From contig NC_050738.1 of NCBI RefSeq assembly GCF_014529535.1, forward strand, positions 12,602,062 through 12,666,061: 64,000 nucleotides of DNA, given 5' to 3'. The translations under genes and the position numbers were made by a program. Shown here in pieces: positions 49,801 to 61,355 of the stretch (within the stretch, counting starts at the first letter, position 1; the number at the start of each line of letters is the position of its first letter). Under the pieces are notes generated by a model that had not been told where the DNA came from, searched no databases, and saw only the letters and a list, made by a program, of their open reading frames with translations. The stretch comes from Bradysia coprophila (taxonomy: Eukaryota > Arthropoda > Insecta > Diptera > Sciaridae).

Positions 49801-52800
49801 CCAAAATTCGGATCTCATTCAAAATGTCTGCGTCAATCACGAATTGACGAATGTACTTTGTATTCGGCTCACTAAATATCGAGTATGGATACACCGTTGG
49901 AAGGTCACCATCTTTCAGATATTTTTTAGGGAAAAACCATCCGAAACGTCCTGAGAGAAGATTCAAACGATCCAAAATTTAACACTATGGACGTACAATC
50001 ATAAAACTGAAAGCACACGAGCAATTTTGCGCTGCTGAGATCGAAAATTATGCTGAATTTGTCGATCTCAGGCCATGCAAAATTGGTCGTGTGTTTTCGG
50101 CTTTTAATAAGATTTCTTACCGTTTGCAAATGGACCGGCCATTTGAACCTCGGGTGGTGTTCGGTGATAATCAGGTGGCATCCAAACAGCTAAATTTAAC
50201 GCAGGCATCTTTGGTCTAGTGTGATTTGAGGTAAGAAAAAAAAACGTCATGACAACACTATAGTCAATAAAGAGTCTGTGAATCTCTACCTCAACAATCC
50301 CTCAAAGGTGTGATACAGTTTATCATCTTCTCGCATATCGGCTTGGAATTCGATCTCATTGAGTACGAGCTTATTATATCCTAAATGTTCCTTCAGGTAA
50401 AAGGCGTACACTCTTGATGTGATTTGATTGAGTACGTGGTTGCTCACTTGAATAATAACTGGATCTTTACTGGGAGAAGCGAATCTTTCACGCTGAGCTG
50501 GAAATCGATAAAAAAAATTGGTTAAAATTAAGTAAAAACGTCGACGTAGTCAATGATCTTAAAATACTTTATCTGTCTAGAACGATAATCTCGAGCTTAT
50601 CCCTTTAGGGAGTTTTTGTTTATCTCGATATATCTGTTCTCGACAGATAAAATATGATATGCACCTATTGCCAGACTGTTATTTTGACGTGTTGGCATTA
50701 TGGCCCACGCCTTCGGCTAGGACAATAATGTCCTACACGTCAAAATAACAATCTTGGCAACAGGTGCATAATATATATTATCTGCCGAGAACGATAATCT
50801 CGGGTCAGTACATAACTTCCAAATCGTCAAAATAAACATTTTGGACAGACGTGTATACAAAGTACTGGAGGCTTATCTACAGTTAATTCTGCGTTCTACT
50901 GGTGAAACTTCCTTATTAAGTTTCCAGTACCAGTGCATTACTTCAACTGTTATATCATACATTTCTCTTTATAAGATAAACATTTCTCTCGTTCTCTCTC
51001 GCTTATTGACTAGCTAGCTGTTGAACCATCAAATTAATTGTGCGTAATAAGTGTTTGTGTTAGACGTGTTCGTTCATCGATTACACCGTTCAAATGGTTA
51101 AACAAAATATGTTTGAAAACGGACACTTTACAACAGAACATTGTATACTTCGTGAGACAAGATGTTTTCTTCCAAAACAAATGTTTAACTGACAATATTC
51201 AAGTGCAAACAAATTTGACAAAATAACACCCAAAGTGTAGACGCTAGTGGAAAGGAGATCGTTATTATTTTGCGTATGAGAAAAGAAAAAAAAACAAAAA
51301 TTTTTATTTACGTACGAAACGGTTAGGTTTTTCGGATTTGTCAAGGTTAAACATACAAACATTTATATGTGTAATGAGGCTTAGCGGCAATTTGCCAATT
51401 CAAATTGTCGTTCTAAATGATTATCGGAATTAATTTATAATTTGGTGGAAGTGTCTGGAGGGCAGTAACTTTTTTACATATTTGAAGTTGTGAGAGCTTT
51501 AAGTTTCGCTGCAATACATGCCTTAGGATAGTGAACGTATATTATAAGCATTTTAACATCAAACTTTATGCTTTCCAATTTGTATAATACGTTCGTAACC
51601 TTCTAATACTCGTTCGCTAGGGTTCCAGGATGGATTTGCGGTATATATCAATTGGGTTGGGTCAGATAACATTGAATTGGCAAAATTTTGGTCCTGACTC
51701 GAAAAGATGGAGCTTTAGCAAAGCAATTAATGCGCAATTCGGATAATTCTTTCAAACTCTGCAAGGAGGACTGTTACATCATTACGTAGCCTACAATCCC
51801 ACCAAAAAGATTAGGAGCTTTGAATAGTCACTTCCTGTACATTGTTGCTGGCGTATGAAAAAGCAAAGATCACGAGTTGTCATCTCAATTTTTCATACAT
51901 TTTTGACGTATCGCAACGCACTTCAAGCAAAAGTGCTTCGAGTGACAGGTGTCAAATAGAGTACTATTTTGTATGAAATTTTTTCCAGATTTTACAGTTC
52001 CAAAATTTGTTTGATACACTATCCCATTTCAGTCCGTTTCAGTACTCATTTAGAGTGCCACTCATGCTTGCAGTGCGTTGCGAATTGTGATATATTTGGA
52101 AAAAATGTAAAGACTGAGACCATCTCTGTTATGTGTAACGAAATATTACAATATAAAATTCTGATTCCTTATCTGTGGACCGGATACCGGAATGAGTAAA
52201 TGACAAAAAATCCATAACATGCGCATAAAATACAGAATTTGTTCTAAATTCTAATCACCTGAATATCAAAACGATTACCACTAATTACATCCAGACTCGT
52301 AAAAAATCATTTCCATAGGTTGGTTGGACCATTGGACCAGTAAATATATTAATTCATCTCATAAAATAATCCTAAACTTGTATCTGTATACATATGACAC
52401 AAATTCCACCGATGGAATGGCGTCTATTCTTAACAAAAATTACCCTATTCTGTTTATCCAGAACCATGGAAACTGGATTGATTCAGGAGAAACAGAGGAA
52501 AAACCGGGAAAAACTTAACTAGCCATTTCGATTTTCATCCGGAAAAAGATAATAAACTTCATCGATCCAATGATTGTGTAGATGACAATGGCAATGTACC
52601 TAGCAAAGAAGCCGAATTTCCACGTTGAATGTCTATGGATGACATTCGAAATTCTCTATTCCAAATCGAAAATAATTGGACTATGACTAGTCCAGTCTAA
52701 ATAAATAGTACGTCAAATTTCACTGGTTTTACTGACAAATCTCTTTGCACCGGCAATGTTAATCAGCTTTCCAAAACACACATATGACAACTTCATTAAC

Positions 52801-55101
52801 CTGTTATAGACGGCAAGCATTATTATCGGATCTATTACTACCATCGATCAAAGTATTTTTAATCGATTGATTTCAAATCTTGTACTTCAATTTTATCTTA
52901 ACATGCATTTTACTATATAAAGGACCATATTACCCAGAGCATGTCATTATTTTTGTCATCGTTATCGATAACAGATGAATAGTCGTATGCGACAGGTTAA
53001 ATGAACTAATGGACCTTGCTCTTACGTGTTACATTATTTAAATAAAACTTAAAAATAGAACTATTACGAAGAAAATATACATTCAGACGACGTATCAAAT
53101 GTTTCTCTTGTTTTTCGCAAATATTACTATTTTTGGCGAAAAGCTCTACTAAAATATATGCCATCAAGGTCTTTGGATATGATGTCTTTTATTCAACAAT
53201 ATATTCTTGCAATTCTACTCGGAAAATTATATGAAACTTTCAGACATCAGTCGTACTGAAACCTGACCACGTACGAATAACAGGAAATTTATTGGGTAAC
53301 CTTATCTCTTGCAATTCGTCTGCAACTAATGTTGCTGTCGATAATATGAGCTATACTAGTCCTGAATGTTATTCAGACGCAAAATTAAATTTTGAATTTA
53401 TAATTTTGGATTTATGACAATTCGGCAGAATTGTTATCAACAAATCCATTGCTACTGTTGAAACTCGTATGTTTACCAATTTTGTTAAACAGTATCCTGT
53501 GAACAAAATGTTGGAATGCAATTCACTTAATTTGACTATGGATGAATTTGATCAGTTGCACGTCGCGTTCTTATATTTTTCGATATCATTCCGAATTGTT
53601 CTTGAAACGTTGGTTTAGACCGAAAATGGTATTGTCAATAGTCAACATCAATATGAACCATATGTGCGCAAAATGATATTAGCGTAGAAATTTGAACTCA
53701 ACTAATAAAGGTTAAATTGATTCGATTGATATTACGACGAGTGCGTTATCAAAACAGCTCAGTCTGGACACCATAACACACTCACAGAAAAATAAGTGTT
53801 TTTTTCCGTCGTTTTTTGGGTATAATATAATTCGTGCAGAATGAATATTCATTTTTACGACTCGTCGAATAGATTAGATTGTGCTTGCTATTCATTCGCA
53901 CGTTCGTTCCGAAAGGGAAAAACTTTTTTTTTTGTTATTTTGTATTATTTTGCAAACGAAGAATAAACAAGTTTTGAAGATAAGATATTTAAAATTCTTA
54001 AAAAAAATTGCGCCGAGTGGTTGGTGCCAGTTTATCAAAATAATCGAAATTCTCTTTGTCTTGTATTTTGTTTTGACAACATTGTCATTTTGATTTGCAT
54101 TAGACTCCTCCCCTTTTTCACTAAAGGATTAAACCTTAAGACACCATCCCCCTTTGTAGTACCTTAGCAAGTACCTCAGTGACTCAACAGCCTTTGGCTT
54201 CGGCTTAACGACAATTAATTCTACCTGTCGGCATGCTTGTTTAAGTAAAAGTATATAATTAGATTGCAAAAGCTCAAACGGTAAACTTGTAGATAATTTT
54301 GAAGATTGCAGATAACACGCACAACGGAGGAGCAATGATTGGACTTTTACTTTTAGGTAGGTATCTTATCTACTACTCGGTAAATGTACGCAAAATGTAA
54401 TTAAAGTGAACTTTGTGCAACGTGTAGCTACTTCAGTCGGAATCAACGTAAATTTGCGGCAATTTCGGGACAGACAAATAAGTTAGTTAAATCATTTTGG
54501 TTGTTTTCATTGGTCGTATTCCTAACACAAAATATTTAATTTTGTTCAGATTTTCAGATCGTGCTGTACTACAAAAATTCTTCAATATTTTAACTGATTT
54601 ACAGCTAAAATAAATAACAGTCAGGAGATGTAGAGAGAGAACCAATAAAGTATTCAAGCGCATTAAAATAGACATTTTACTCAATTGTTTGCTGAGTATA
54701 TTTTCGGTGGAAAAGTTTTCTTACGATTTTTCTCGGCCACATTTGTGCAACATATACAATAGCTACAATTGGTATACAAAATCTACTGGCATCGAAATCA
54801 AATCTTGCATCTCATCTTGAAAATTGAGATAAATCTTTTAAGATGCGATCGGATTTCATGCAACCTTAGACAACCACAAAACAATTCATTAAGATCTTGA
54901 AACACATTTAAACCATTGAAACCAAATAAAAATATGAAAAATATTTGCCAAAAGCCTAGATGTACCAAAAACTACGAACAAAATCTCCCGCTTACACTCA
55001 CCTCCATTTTTGGGCAAACACGTATAATTGAACACCTCTCTGCGATCGGTCACGGCAGAATCGCACAGCACAGCGACGATTAAAAACAGCAACAAAGTCA
55101 T
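40802..55101 (-). CDS. VKR: Venus kinase receptor (Venus-flytrap ectodomain receptor tyrosine kinase)
   Basis: Ten minus-strand exons: 55101-55002, 50497-50290, 50215-50121, 49950-49797, 49734-48986, 48915-48709, 45607-45541, 45061-44830, 44752-44654 and 42901-40802. All are GT-AG and in phase, for 1336 residues. The N-terminus has a signal peptide (MTLLLFLIVAVLCDSA). About 400 residues with several cysteines follow, then a receptor-ligand-binding (Venus-flytrap) domain from IHIGGIFPIT through GVLGPACSETVEPIAG to about residue 850. One membrane span lies at about 868-890. The kinase (about 930-1225) has GEGAFGTVYG, VAVK (about 965), HRDVACRNC (about 1069), DFGMAR (about 1089), an insulin-receptor-like SDYYKFNRKG activation loop and PVRWMAPES. 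All catalytic residues are present. The family is invertebrate; in Aedes aegypti it mediates ovary ecdysteroidogenic hormone signalling. Ligand here is inference. Confidence 0.94.
42902..44653 (-). other. VKR intron 9
   Basis: A 1.75-kb intron ending CTAATTTCAG before the large last exon. It contains a dispersed-repeat copy near 43060-43200, an inverted copy near 43607-43690, and the hairpin at 43495-43600. No extra exon is seen. Confidence 0.8.
43495..43600. repeat. Hairpin element in VKR intron 9
   Basis: AGGAATCTCGCGCCGCGTCA at 43495 pairs with TGACGCGACGCGAGATTCCT ending at 43600, extending through TTCACAAT/ATTGTGAA. The element is 106 bp with GC-rich ends, unlike the surrounding DNA. 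Confidence 0.9.
45608..48708 (-). other. VKR intron 6
   Basis: A 3.1-kb intron between the exons ending ETVEPIAG and beginning VSKHFKMAV. It contains the hairpin at 46085-46187 and an imperfect inverted repeat near 48148-48235 (CACAAATTACG...CGTAATTTGTG). No coding exon or other gene recognised. Confidence 0.8.
46085..46187. repeat. Hairpin element in VKR intron 6
   Basis: AACAAATGAAAATCTAGA at 46085 pairs with TCTAGATTTTCATTTGTT ending at 46187, with continued pairing of TTTTTATTTT. About 103 bp. Confidence 0.85.
50003..50107. mobile_element. Miniature element filling VKR intron 3
   Basis: Inverted arms (AAAACTGAAAGCACACGAGC... and GGTCGTGTGTTTTCGGCTTTT) flank a second inner palindrome (GAGATCGA/TCGATCTC-like). 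The end motif CGAAAACACACG is shared with the elements at 60700-60862 and 60883-61184. It occupies most of the 170-bp intron. Confidence 0.75.
50599..50800. mobile_element. Miniature inverted-repeat element, copy 2 of 2
   Basis: The left arm (GTTCTCGACAGATAAAAT, ATGCACCTATTGCCAGACTG, TTATTTTGACGTGT) pairs with the right arm (ACACGTCAAAATAACA, TTGGCAACAGGTGCATA, TTATCTGCCGAGAAC). The left half matches 16318-16500. Not coding. Confidence 0.85.
51912..52082. mobile_element. Miniature element, CAACGCACTTCAAGC family, simple copy
   Basis: It begins CGCAACGCACTTCAAGCAAA and ends CTCATGCTTGCAGTGCGTTG followed by CG. Inner paired blocks (AAATAGAGTAC and GTACTCATTTAGAG) match the composite element at 6094-6407. 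The right end has drifted to CACTCATGCTTG, the form seen in the tandem repeat at 497-577. Confidence 0.85.
52324..53690 (+). pseudogene. Coding-like stretch with stops inside VKR intron 1
   Basis: Several plus-strand blocks read like protein with balanced amino-acid use but are broken by stops and frame changes: 52324-52518, about 52529-52635, and a single frame from 53259 to 53686 with only two internal stops before the last one (FTNFVKQYPVNKMLECNSLN is part of it). I do not recognise a family. It may be a decayed gene or retrotransposon fragment nested in the intron, or chance in AT-rich DNA. Confidence 0.3.
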
Positions 55102-58100
55102 AGTTGAAAAATGTGTTTACACCGCTCGTTGTTCTTGTGTTAACGATTCCAAATTTTGTTTATTGGCTGACGTTCTGATAGCGATGATGATGATTTTTTA
55201 TGTTCTAGTTGATATGATGTCATCTGAAAATAGAATTGAGAAAATATGTCAATTGAACTCAATTTGGATGTTATGTGTTTTTGATTTTCAGACTTAAAAA
55301 TATGCTTGTGGACGTGGACTAAGTCATCGACAACGACTAATAATATGAGCTCTGAGACTGAGTACTGTCTTATATAACATAAGATAGATTCTGAACAACA
55401 GATGGATCAAACAACTGAAGTAGTAGATTATAGATTATCACAGATGATTGCAATTTGTACAAGGTTAATAGTAAAAGTAAGAAGTTTTAAAGTCTTTGTA
55501 TGCATACACCCATTTCCTTGATTGTTACACGCGCAATTATTCAATTAACATTCTTTCGTCATTGCTGGTCATTGGCTAGGTATAGTCAAACTTGCAAATT
55601 AGGATAAAGTAATCAACAGTGAAACCAACAATATAAATTTCGTGATAATTTTATTGCCTCAAATTTGCATATAAATTTTTTTTTCGTATTTGGCTATGTG
55701 TAACGTTGAAAGATTTGATTAGATCATATAAATTTTTGAATCAAAAATTTTGCACGTCCTATTCTCCCGCTTGGTTCTCGTTTTTTTCTTTCTTTTTTTT
55801 TATTAAATCATTTTATTTTTGTTGTAAAATGTAATTCTTTTGCAACTTTTACTTCGTTTTCGGGTTATTTATAAACAAAATTTGATGATAACTCTCATAG
55901 ACCTCAGAAAACATTATAAAACAAAATTTTATCTTGCGGAGTGGCGATATTTTGTTCGTTGCGTTCGGTTTATTTACGCGATTTTCGAATTACGTTTTTT
56001 TTAGTCGTCTTGTAAACTTTTTTTTTTAAATAAGATAGCATTTTGGCAAAGCGTTTGTGTGTTTTAAACGCAAGTTTTTTTTATTATTATTATTTATATT
56101 ATGTCGTTTCGGTTGATAAGTTTTTGGGTGTTTTGTATTTTATTGGATCAAGCTACTGTCGCACTGATCAAGCTAGCTGAAAATGTGTATGTGTGGATCG
56201 GTGAATGAATGTTTTTTTTTTTTTATTTGTGGTTAAAGAGTCATCATTAAATTAACCGACTATTGTCGATTCAGTTTTATGTAGTCTAAATGTTATAATA
56301 TTCATTGATAATAGGTCACTGTGCTCATAAAACTGTATGTAAACAACAGCAATCGAAAGCATTATACTTTGCAAAAACTTTAGAATGTGTAAACAGGAAA
56401 TGATATCATCAAGATTTTCTTGTTTTTAATCAAAATTGAATTTGTAGTTTTTGAGGTATGATTAATGCTCGGCCGTTCATTGCGTAAAAATATGAGTTAT
56501 TATTGTAGAAATATCCAAATGTTGGAACGCTTTGAAGTGCAACGGAAGCGATAGACTTTCAAGATTTCGTGTTATACATTCTGGGAATGGTATAAATAAT
56601 TTGATTTTCAAATTTTCAACAAAATAATTAAGTAGAATAGTCGGGGTTAGCTATTGACAATGCACTTTAACTTGAAGTCTTCAAGAAAAAGTTACCAGAC
56701 TGGATGATCCAGTGTTTGTTACAAAATCTTTTACTTCATTTATTTGAATGTAAGCTTTGCTTTATAAAGGAACAGAACACTACCCATATAGCATTGCTTG
56801 TCGATAACAAACGATGGGTCTTTCTAAAGGTATAATGACACTGGTACATGTTACTAGTATGCAAATTAATATAAATTCAATAATTTTACATAATTTCCTT
56901 AATCCAACAGTTTTCTCTATTTTTGTTTAGTGAAATAAGATTTTAATTGAATGTTTTGAATGCTTAGACCAAAGAAAAATCATAAATTAATTGTTAATTT
57001 TGCTGTTAATGTAATTAAGTAAAATGAAAGAAACTATTTCTGGCAGCTTTTCAAAAAAAAAAGATTAGAAAAAGACAAATTATTTGGTACATCAGGTAGA
57101 CACGATTTATATCGTTCCACAGTTCGCACAATTTTTGATATTATAAGTGTTTAACGGTTTCATTTTGATGGCATTTATTTTGTTTAATTAAAAACTATTT
57201 CCAATAACTATTCGGTGTAGCTCACTACTTAGAAAGTGCTGTTACGCAAGTCAAAAACAAGGCTAGTTTCACACTCACGTTTTCAGTACAGCTATGAATT
57301 AAGTGTTGCATGTCAATTGATAAGAAAGTTCGTTGTCCCCTCTTTTGAGAGTTGGAGGTGAAAGGTAAAAGAAACTACTTTTATTTGACAACATATATTT
57401 CTTAAAGTGTAGGTGAAAAACGAACTGGTTCATGGAGAATATGAAACAATAATTTTCCATTAATTAAAACCACACTCTTGGATTCAGTTTAATTAATATA
57501 TTCTATTCGAATTTAACACTTTACTGATGTGGTTCCACTGCAATAAAGTCATTTACGTACACATTTCGTATGGTAGACCGACCGTTGACACTCTGTTTAA
57601 AAACGCGCAAAGTCAAGTATAGATTTGAGCAGATTTTACTTTGGATATTAATTTATGCATGATTATTTCGTTTAAAATACATTTTACGAGTTGTTTTGCA
57701 TACGTTTGACATCAAATTAAAATTCAGATGATAAGCCACAGATAAACGGTAGAATATAAATGTTTTTTTTCTGTATTTTTCTTCACCAACAATGTTCGAA
57801 CAACAGTCAATCGTAATATGGAGAGCCAAAAAATATTATTTGTTAAAATATGACAACATCATAATCTAAACAAAAGCGATTTTTAATAGATTGATATCTG
57901 TTGGTAGTTTTTGCAAGACAAAATGTGTTTGGTTATATGCTATTCCGTAAATGTTAACAAGATAGACGAGGATGCCAATGAATATAATGGCGCGATGCTA
58001 CACGGCACAGATGCTAATTAAAATTCCATTACTACCATCGGAGTGAGACCAAAATTTTTGCAGGACAAATTTGTGTTTTTTTAGGTAATTACACTTACGC

Positions 58101-58307
58101 TAGACAAATGTACAGCAAGACGTATGACAAGCATAGTACATTTGGAATACCATCAGTAAAGAGGCTTTTATTAGTTTGTCTGTAAAAAAACTACTAGTTT
58201 CAACAGATTCACGAGATGATGTGACTACGCAACTACAACTATAGTAGATCACATAGTTCCTCAGCTTACGCGTAAATTTGTAAGCTTACGAATTACAATC
58301 TGAAGAT
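55102..58307. other. Intergenic upstream of VKR, no gene seen
   Basis: The VKR promoter should lie near the start of this stretch. Degenerate dispersed-repeat copies occur around 55312-55475 and 56720-56830, and a T-rich zone spans about 55750-56230. Open frames are short and without motifs. Confidence 0.5.
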
Positions 58308-58469
58308 AATTGCGGCTCGCTGAATTTCGGCTCCCTCGATTGCTGTTAAGAAGTCGATTGTTGTTAAGGAGTAAGGACATACTTCCAAAAAAAAATTCTA
58401 ATTTTTTTTGAGGTGTTCCCTGACTCCTTAACAAAAATCCAGGGAGCCGAAATCTGATTAGCCGCAATT
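58308..58469. repeat. Foldback element
   Basis: AATTGCGGCT at 58308 pairs with AGCCGCAATT ending at 58469. Inner blocks ATTTCGGCTCCCT/AGGGAGCCGAAAT and TTGTTAAGGAGT/ACTCCTTAACAA also pair, leaving a loop near 58385. The terminal AATTGCGGC resembles text at 62665-62672. Confidence 0.85.
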
Positions 58470-60699
58470 GTCGGGCACTTTATTATTGATTAACAAAAAA
58501 AATATAAATTCAACTTTTGATTGGCTTTGTCAATATACGGCTTCGGAAAATCTATTATCGAAAACGTTTGTTACGGTATGTGGCACAATTGCGGTCTTTT
58601 CTAATAAACATGCCTAGCAAAAGATAACCGTAAGAGTGAAAGCAGCAAGAGGTAACATTTTAGAAATAGTAAGAGGGCCGTTGTAACCTTGTTAAATCTA
58701 CTACTTAATCTGCTAAAATCTCATCGATAACAAATAATTAGCAGTTTCTCGAAGAAGGTAGCAATCTATTTAAAAAGACCTGGTTGTTGTTGAAATTATA
58801 TTGTGTACCGTTTAGTGTGTCGAAATTGCTCTTATAAGCGCACCTGTGAATCACATAGTCTCACATTGAATTGAGCGAAAATATTTTTATAAAATATTTA
58901 AATAAAGAAAATCGTTGTGGTGGCGTAAACAACTAAATGGGCTAAACAAGGATTGCCACTTTGTCACATTATTGTATGATAAAGTGAAGAAAATTTCTGG
59001 TGTTGGAGCAATGTGACCTGATCAGCATAATATTTTTGAAATTAGTTGGTGTGGAAAAAATTAAAAATAAACTTCAGGAAGAGAGAAGAATGTGAGTGTA
59101 ACCCAAACAAGAAATGTTAAAAATAATATTTTATTGTACAATCACAAATAGAAAAATGAATTTGAATTATTTGGTAGAGTTTTCTTCGTCGTTTTTGTTG
59201 CGACAAACACATTCTTTTTGTCGTCACTTTATTTCGGAGAGTGCTACCGCATGATCAATTTATTTCAACTGTTTAAGAAAACAATTTTTATTTTATAACG
59301 ACAGCTGAATTGGTTTATATATACCGAAAAGTTTGATATCCCACGAAATATAGAGCAGCTCTTCTCTCTGTCTTCTTTTATATTTTTTGAAGGAGAAAAA
59401 ATTTAGACAAATAATGTTATTGTGTTAAAAAAAAAAATTGGCAAATATAGAACGCATGTTACAAATAAAATACAAAATTGTGCTGAAACACGTTTTTGTT
59501 ACTCGCACGTACCGATTAATATTGTTTTGGTGTTATGGTTGTTGGCACCACATTTATAAACAAGCCTGGAATAACTTATTCTGTTCCTATGCCATATATT
59601 ACATTACCGATAAACTATTCTCCCTGCTATATTCTATTTAGTTTAATCAAATGTTATTACCAGCTGTTGTTATTGCCAAAATAGTTGACGAAAATTCAGC
59701 TGCGTTTCTTCGCTCATTTAAATCCATAATTTTATTTCCATTTCATCAAAAAAAAAGAATGTGAAATAGATTGTAAATTCGGTTACACACAGTTAGTTTT
59801 CATTAATGAAGTGCTTACCGTATACTATGCATACGCAAAGCTGCGTGAGTAAGTTCTTGTACCACTGTACGTGCTAATTCTCTAGTCCTTTGCAGCGTAA
59901 CAATAAAAACTGTATATTTTCAGTTAACTAGAAATTCCTCACTCTATGAGGTGACATTCACAAGATGAGTGACCATTAAACGTGCCTTTTACACACTCTA
60001 TACTAGCAAAAAAATTTACTAAAAAAATAATAATTTAACCTTCAAAAACAACCACAAACTGAACAAATAAAATATGCGAGATACTTTAGTTCGAATTAAA
60101 TGTTGAGAGAATTCGACGGCAGAGCCACTATATACGTATAAAGCGTTTAATTAAAGCAAATATTTTTGCAGAATTTAATATTCATTTTAAAGTTGACGTA
60201 GGTATATATAATACACACAATGTTTTTCGTTAAAGTGTCGTTATGGAGAATGAAATATAAGAATTGAGGTGTCTTGAGAAAAAAAAACGGAATATTACAT
60301 TTGTTTATCGAAACGAGATGTTAAAGAGAGATGATGCAGACTGTTCAGATGTTGACGTCTGCATAAAATTTTGGTCAATTCAGTGAGAACTATATCGACA
60401 CTTTGTGTAGTGTACGATACTCTAAACATTTTGAATGAAGCATGAGGTTAAAATAAATGAAATTCTACTGGTTCATGAAAATAATACTTTTACAGGCAGC
60501 AAACGCATCATGCTATAGTCAATAAGTTTGATATAAGTTATAACAGTTTTTTGTGGTTTTTATTCGAAATCTTGAGCATTGTTCGTATGTAATAAACATC
60601 CTCGATAACCAACAACACATCAATGACACTGGGTTTATTATCATGGCTGGCTGTTTACTATAAAACACCACCTGGCTAATACTCCTTCTTTGAGCTTTG
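58470..60699. other. Intergenic, no gene seen
   Basis: AT-rich, with a partial dispersed-repeat match near 58680. The 67-codon frame at 59438-59641 opens with a non-ATG codon and has no motif. Nothing else is recognised. Confidence 0.45.
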
Positions 60700-60862
60700 A
60701 GGCCGAAAACGCACCAGCAATTTTTCGTTGATGGGATCGACAATCACGATCATCATTGATGTGTTTTCCATTGTTTAGCCTGTGGTGAATATTGGATTAC
60801 AATGGAAACTCAGCATAATCGTCGATTCCATCGACTCAAAATTGTTCGTGTGTTTTCGGCCT
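60700..60862. mobile_element. Miniature element, AGGCCGAAAAC family, intact copy
   Basis: Ends AGGCCGAAAACGCACCAGCA and TTCGTGTGTTTTCGGCCT are inverted repeats. Inside are GTTGATGGGATCGACAAT and its near complement ATCGTCGATTCCATCGAC. The element is 163 bp and non-coding. The second copy, 20 bp away, has been interrupted. Confidence 0.88.
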
Positions 60863-60882
60863 TAAAGTCAGAGGAACACCTT

Positions 60883-61184
60883 AGGTCGAAAACACACCAG
60901 CAATGTTGTGTTGATGGGATCGACAATCATGCTTTGTTTTCCATTATTTAGTCTGTGGTGAATATCAATGAAAGTAAATAGATAGGTATGGCCAAACGTT
61001 CAAATTTGTTCTAGCCGAGTTCGTTTGAGGTGGCGCCATGCAAATCCTTATGTGCTCCGACTTGTATGGACTGGCGATACCTACTTATCTACTTTCATTG
61101 ATGAATATCGGATTACAATGGAAATCGCAGCATAATTGTCGAGCCCATCAACGAGCAACGAGCACACGAGCATGTTTTCGACCT
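60883..61184. mobile_element. Miniature element, AGGCCGAAAAC family, interrupted copy
   Basis: Same layout as the copy at 60700 (AGGTCGAAAACACACCAGCA ... CGAGCATGTTTTCGACCT), but split in the middle by the 135-bp element at 60966-61100. Removing that insert restores continuous alignment with the intact copy. Confidence 0.88.
60966..61100. mobile_element. 135-bp element nested in the previous one (hAT-like target duplication)
   Basis: Terminal inverted repeats CAATGAAAGTA...GATAGGTAT and ATACCTACTTATC...TACTTTCATTG, about 24 bp with mismatches. It is flanked by GTGAATAT (60958-60965) and ATGAATAT (61101-61108), an 8-bp target duplication with one change. That length fits hAT-type transposition, but no transposase is present. 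Confidence 0.88.
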
Positions 61185-61186
61185 TA

Positions 61187-61355
61187 TGCTCAAAACAAGC
61201 GAGGTATTGAAAGTTTTGGTCCTGGTTTTCATTGACAGATGCAGCAGTCGCGATTTTGAATAGAAAAAGTTCTAACTTCATTTGACAGTTTCGAAAATTT
61301 CGTCATGAAAAATAGGACCAAAACATGTTTTCAATGCCTTCGTTTGTTTTGAGCA
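61187..61355. repeat. Foldback element
   Basis: TGCTCAAAACAAGCGAGGTA at 61187 pairs imperfectly with TGCCTTCGTTTGTTTTGAGC(A) ending at 61355. TTTTGGTCC and GGACCAAAA pair further in. It starts two bases after the preceding element ends. Confidence 0.87.

Larger units (their letters stand above)
50498..55001 (-). other. VKR intron 1
   Basis: A 4.5-kb intron separating the signal-peptide exon from the rest of the receptor. It holds miniature elements at 50599-50800 and 51912-52082, a dispersed-repeat copy at about 52797-52950, and a coding-like, stop-interrupted stretch on the plus strand at 52324-53690. Small open frames such as 54129-54335 and 54487-54684 carry no recognisable motif. Confidence 0.75.
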
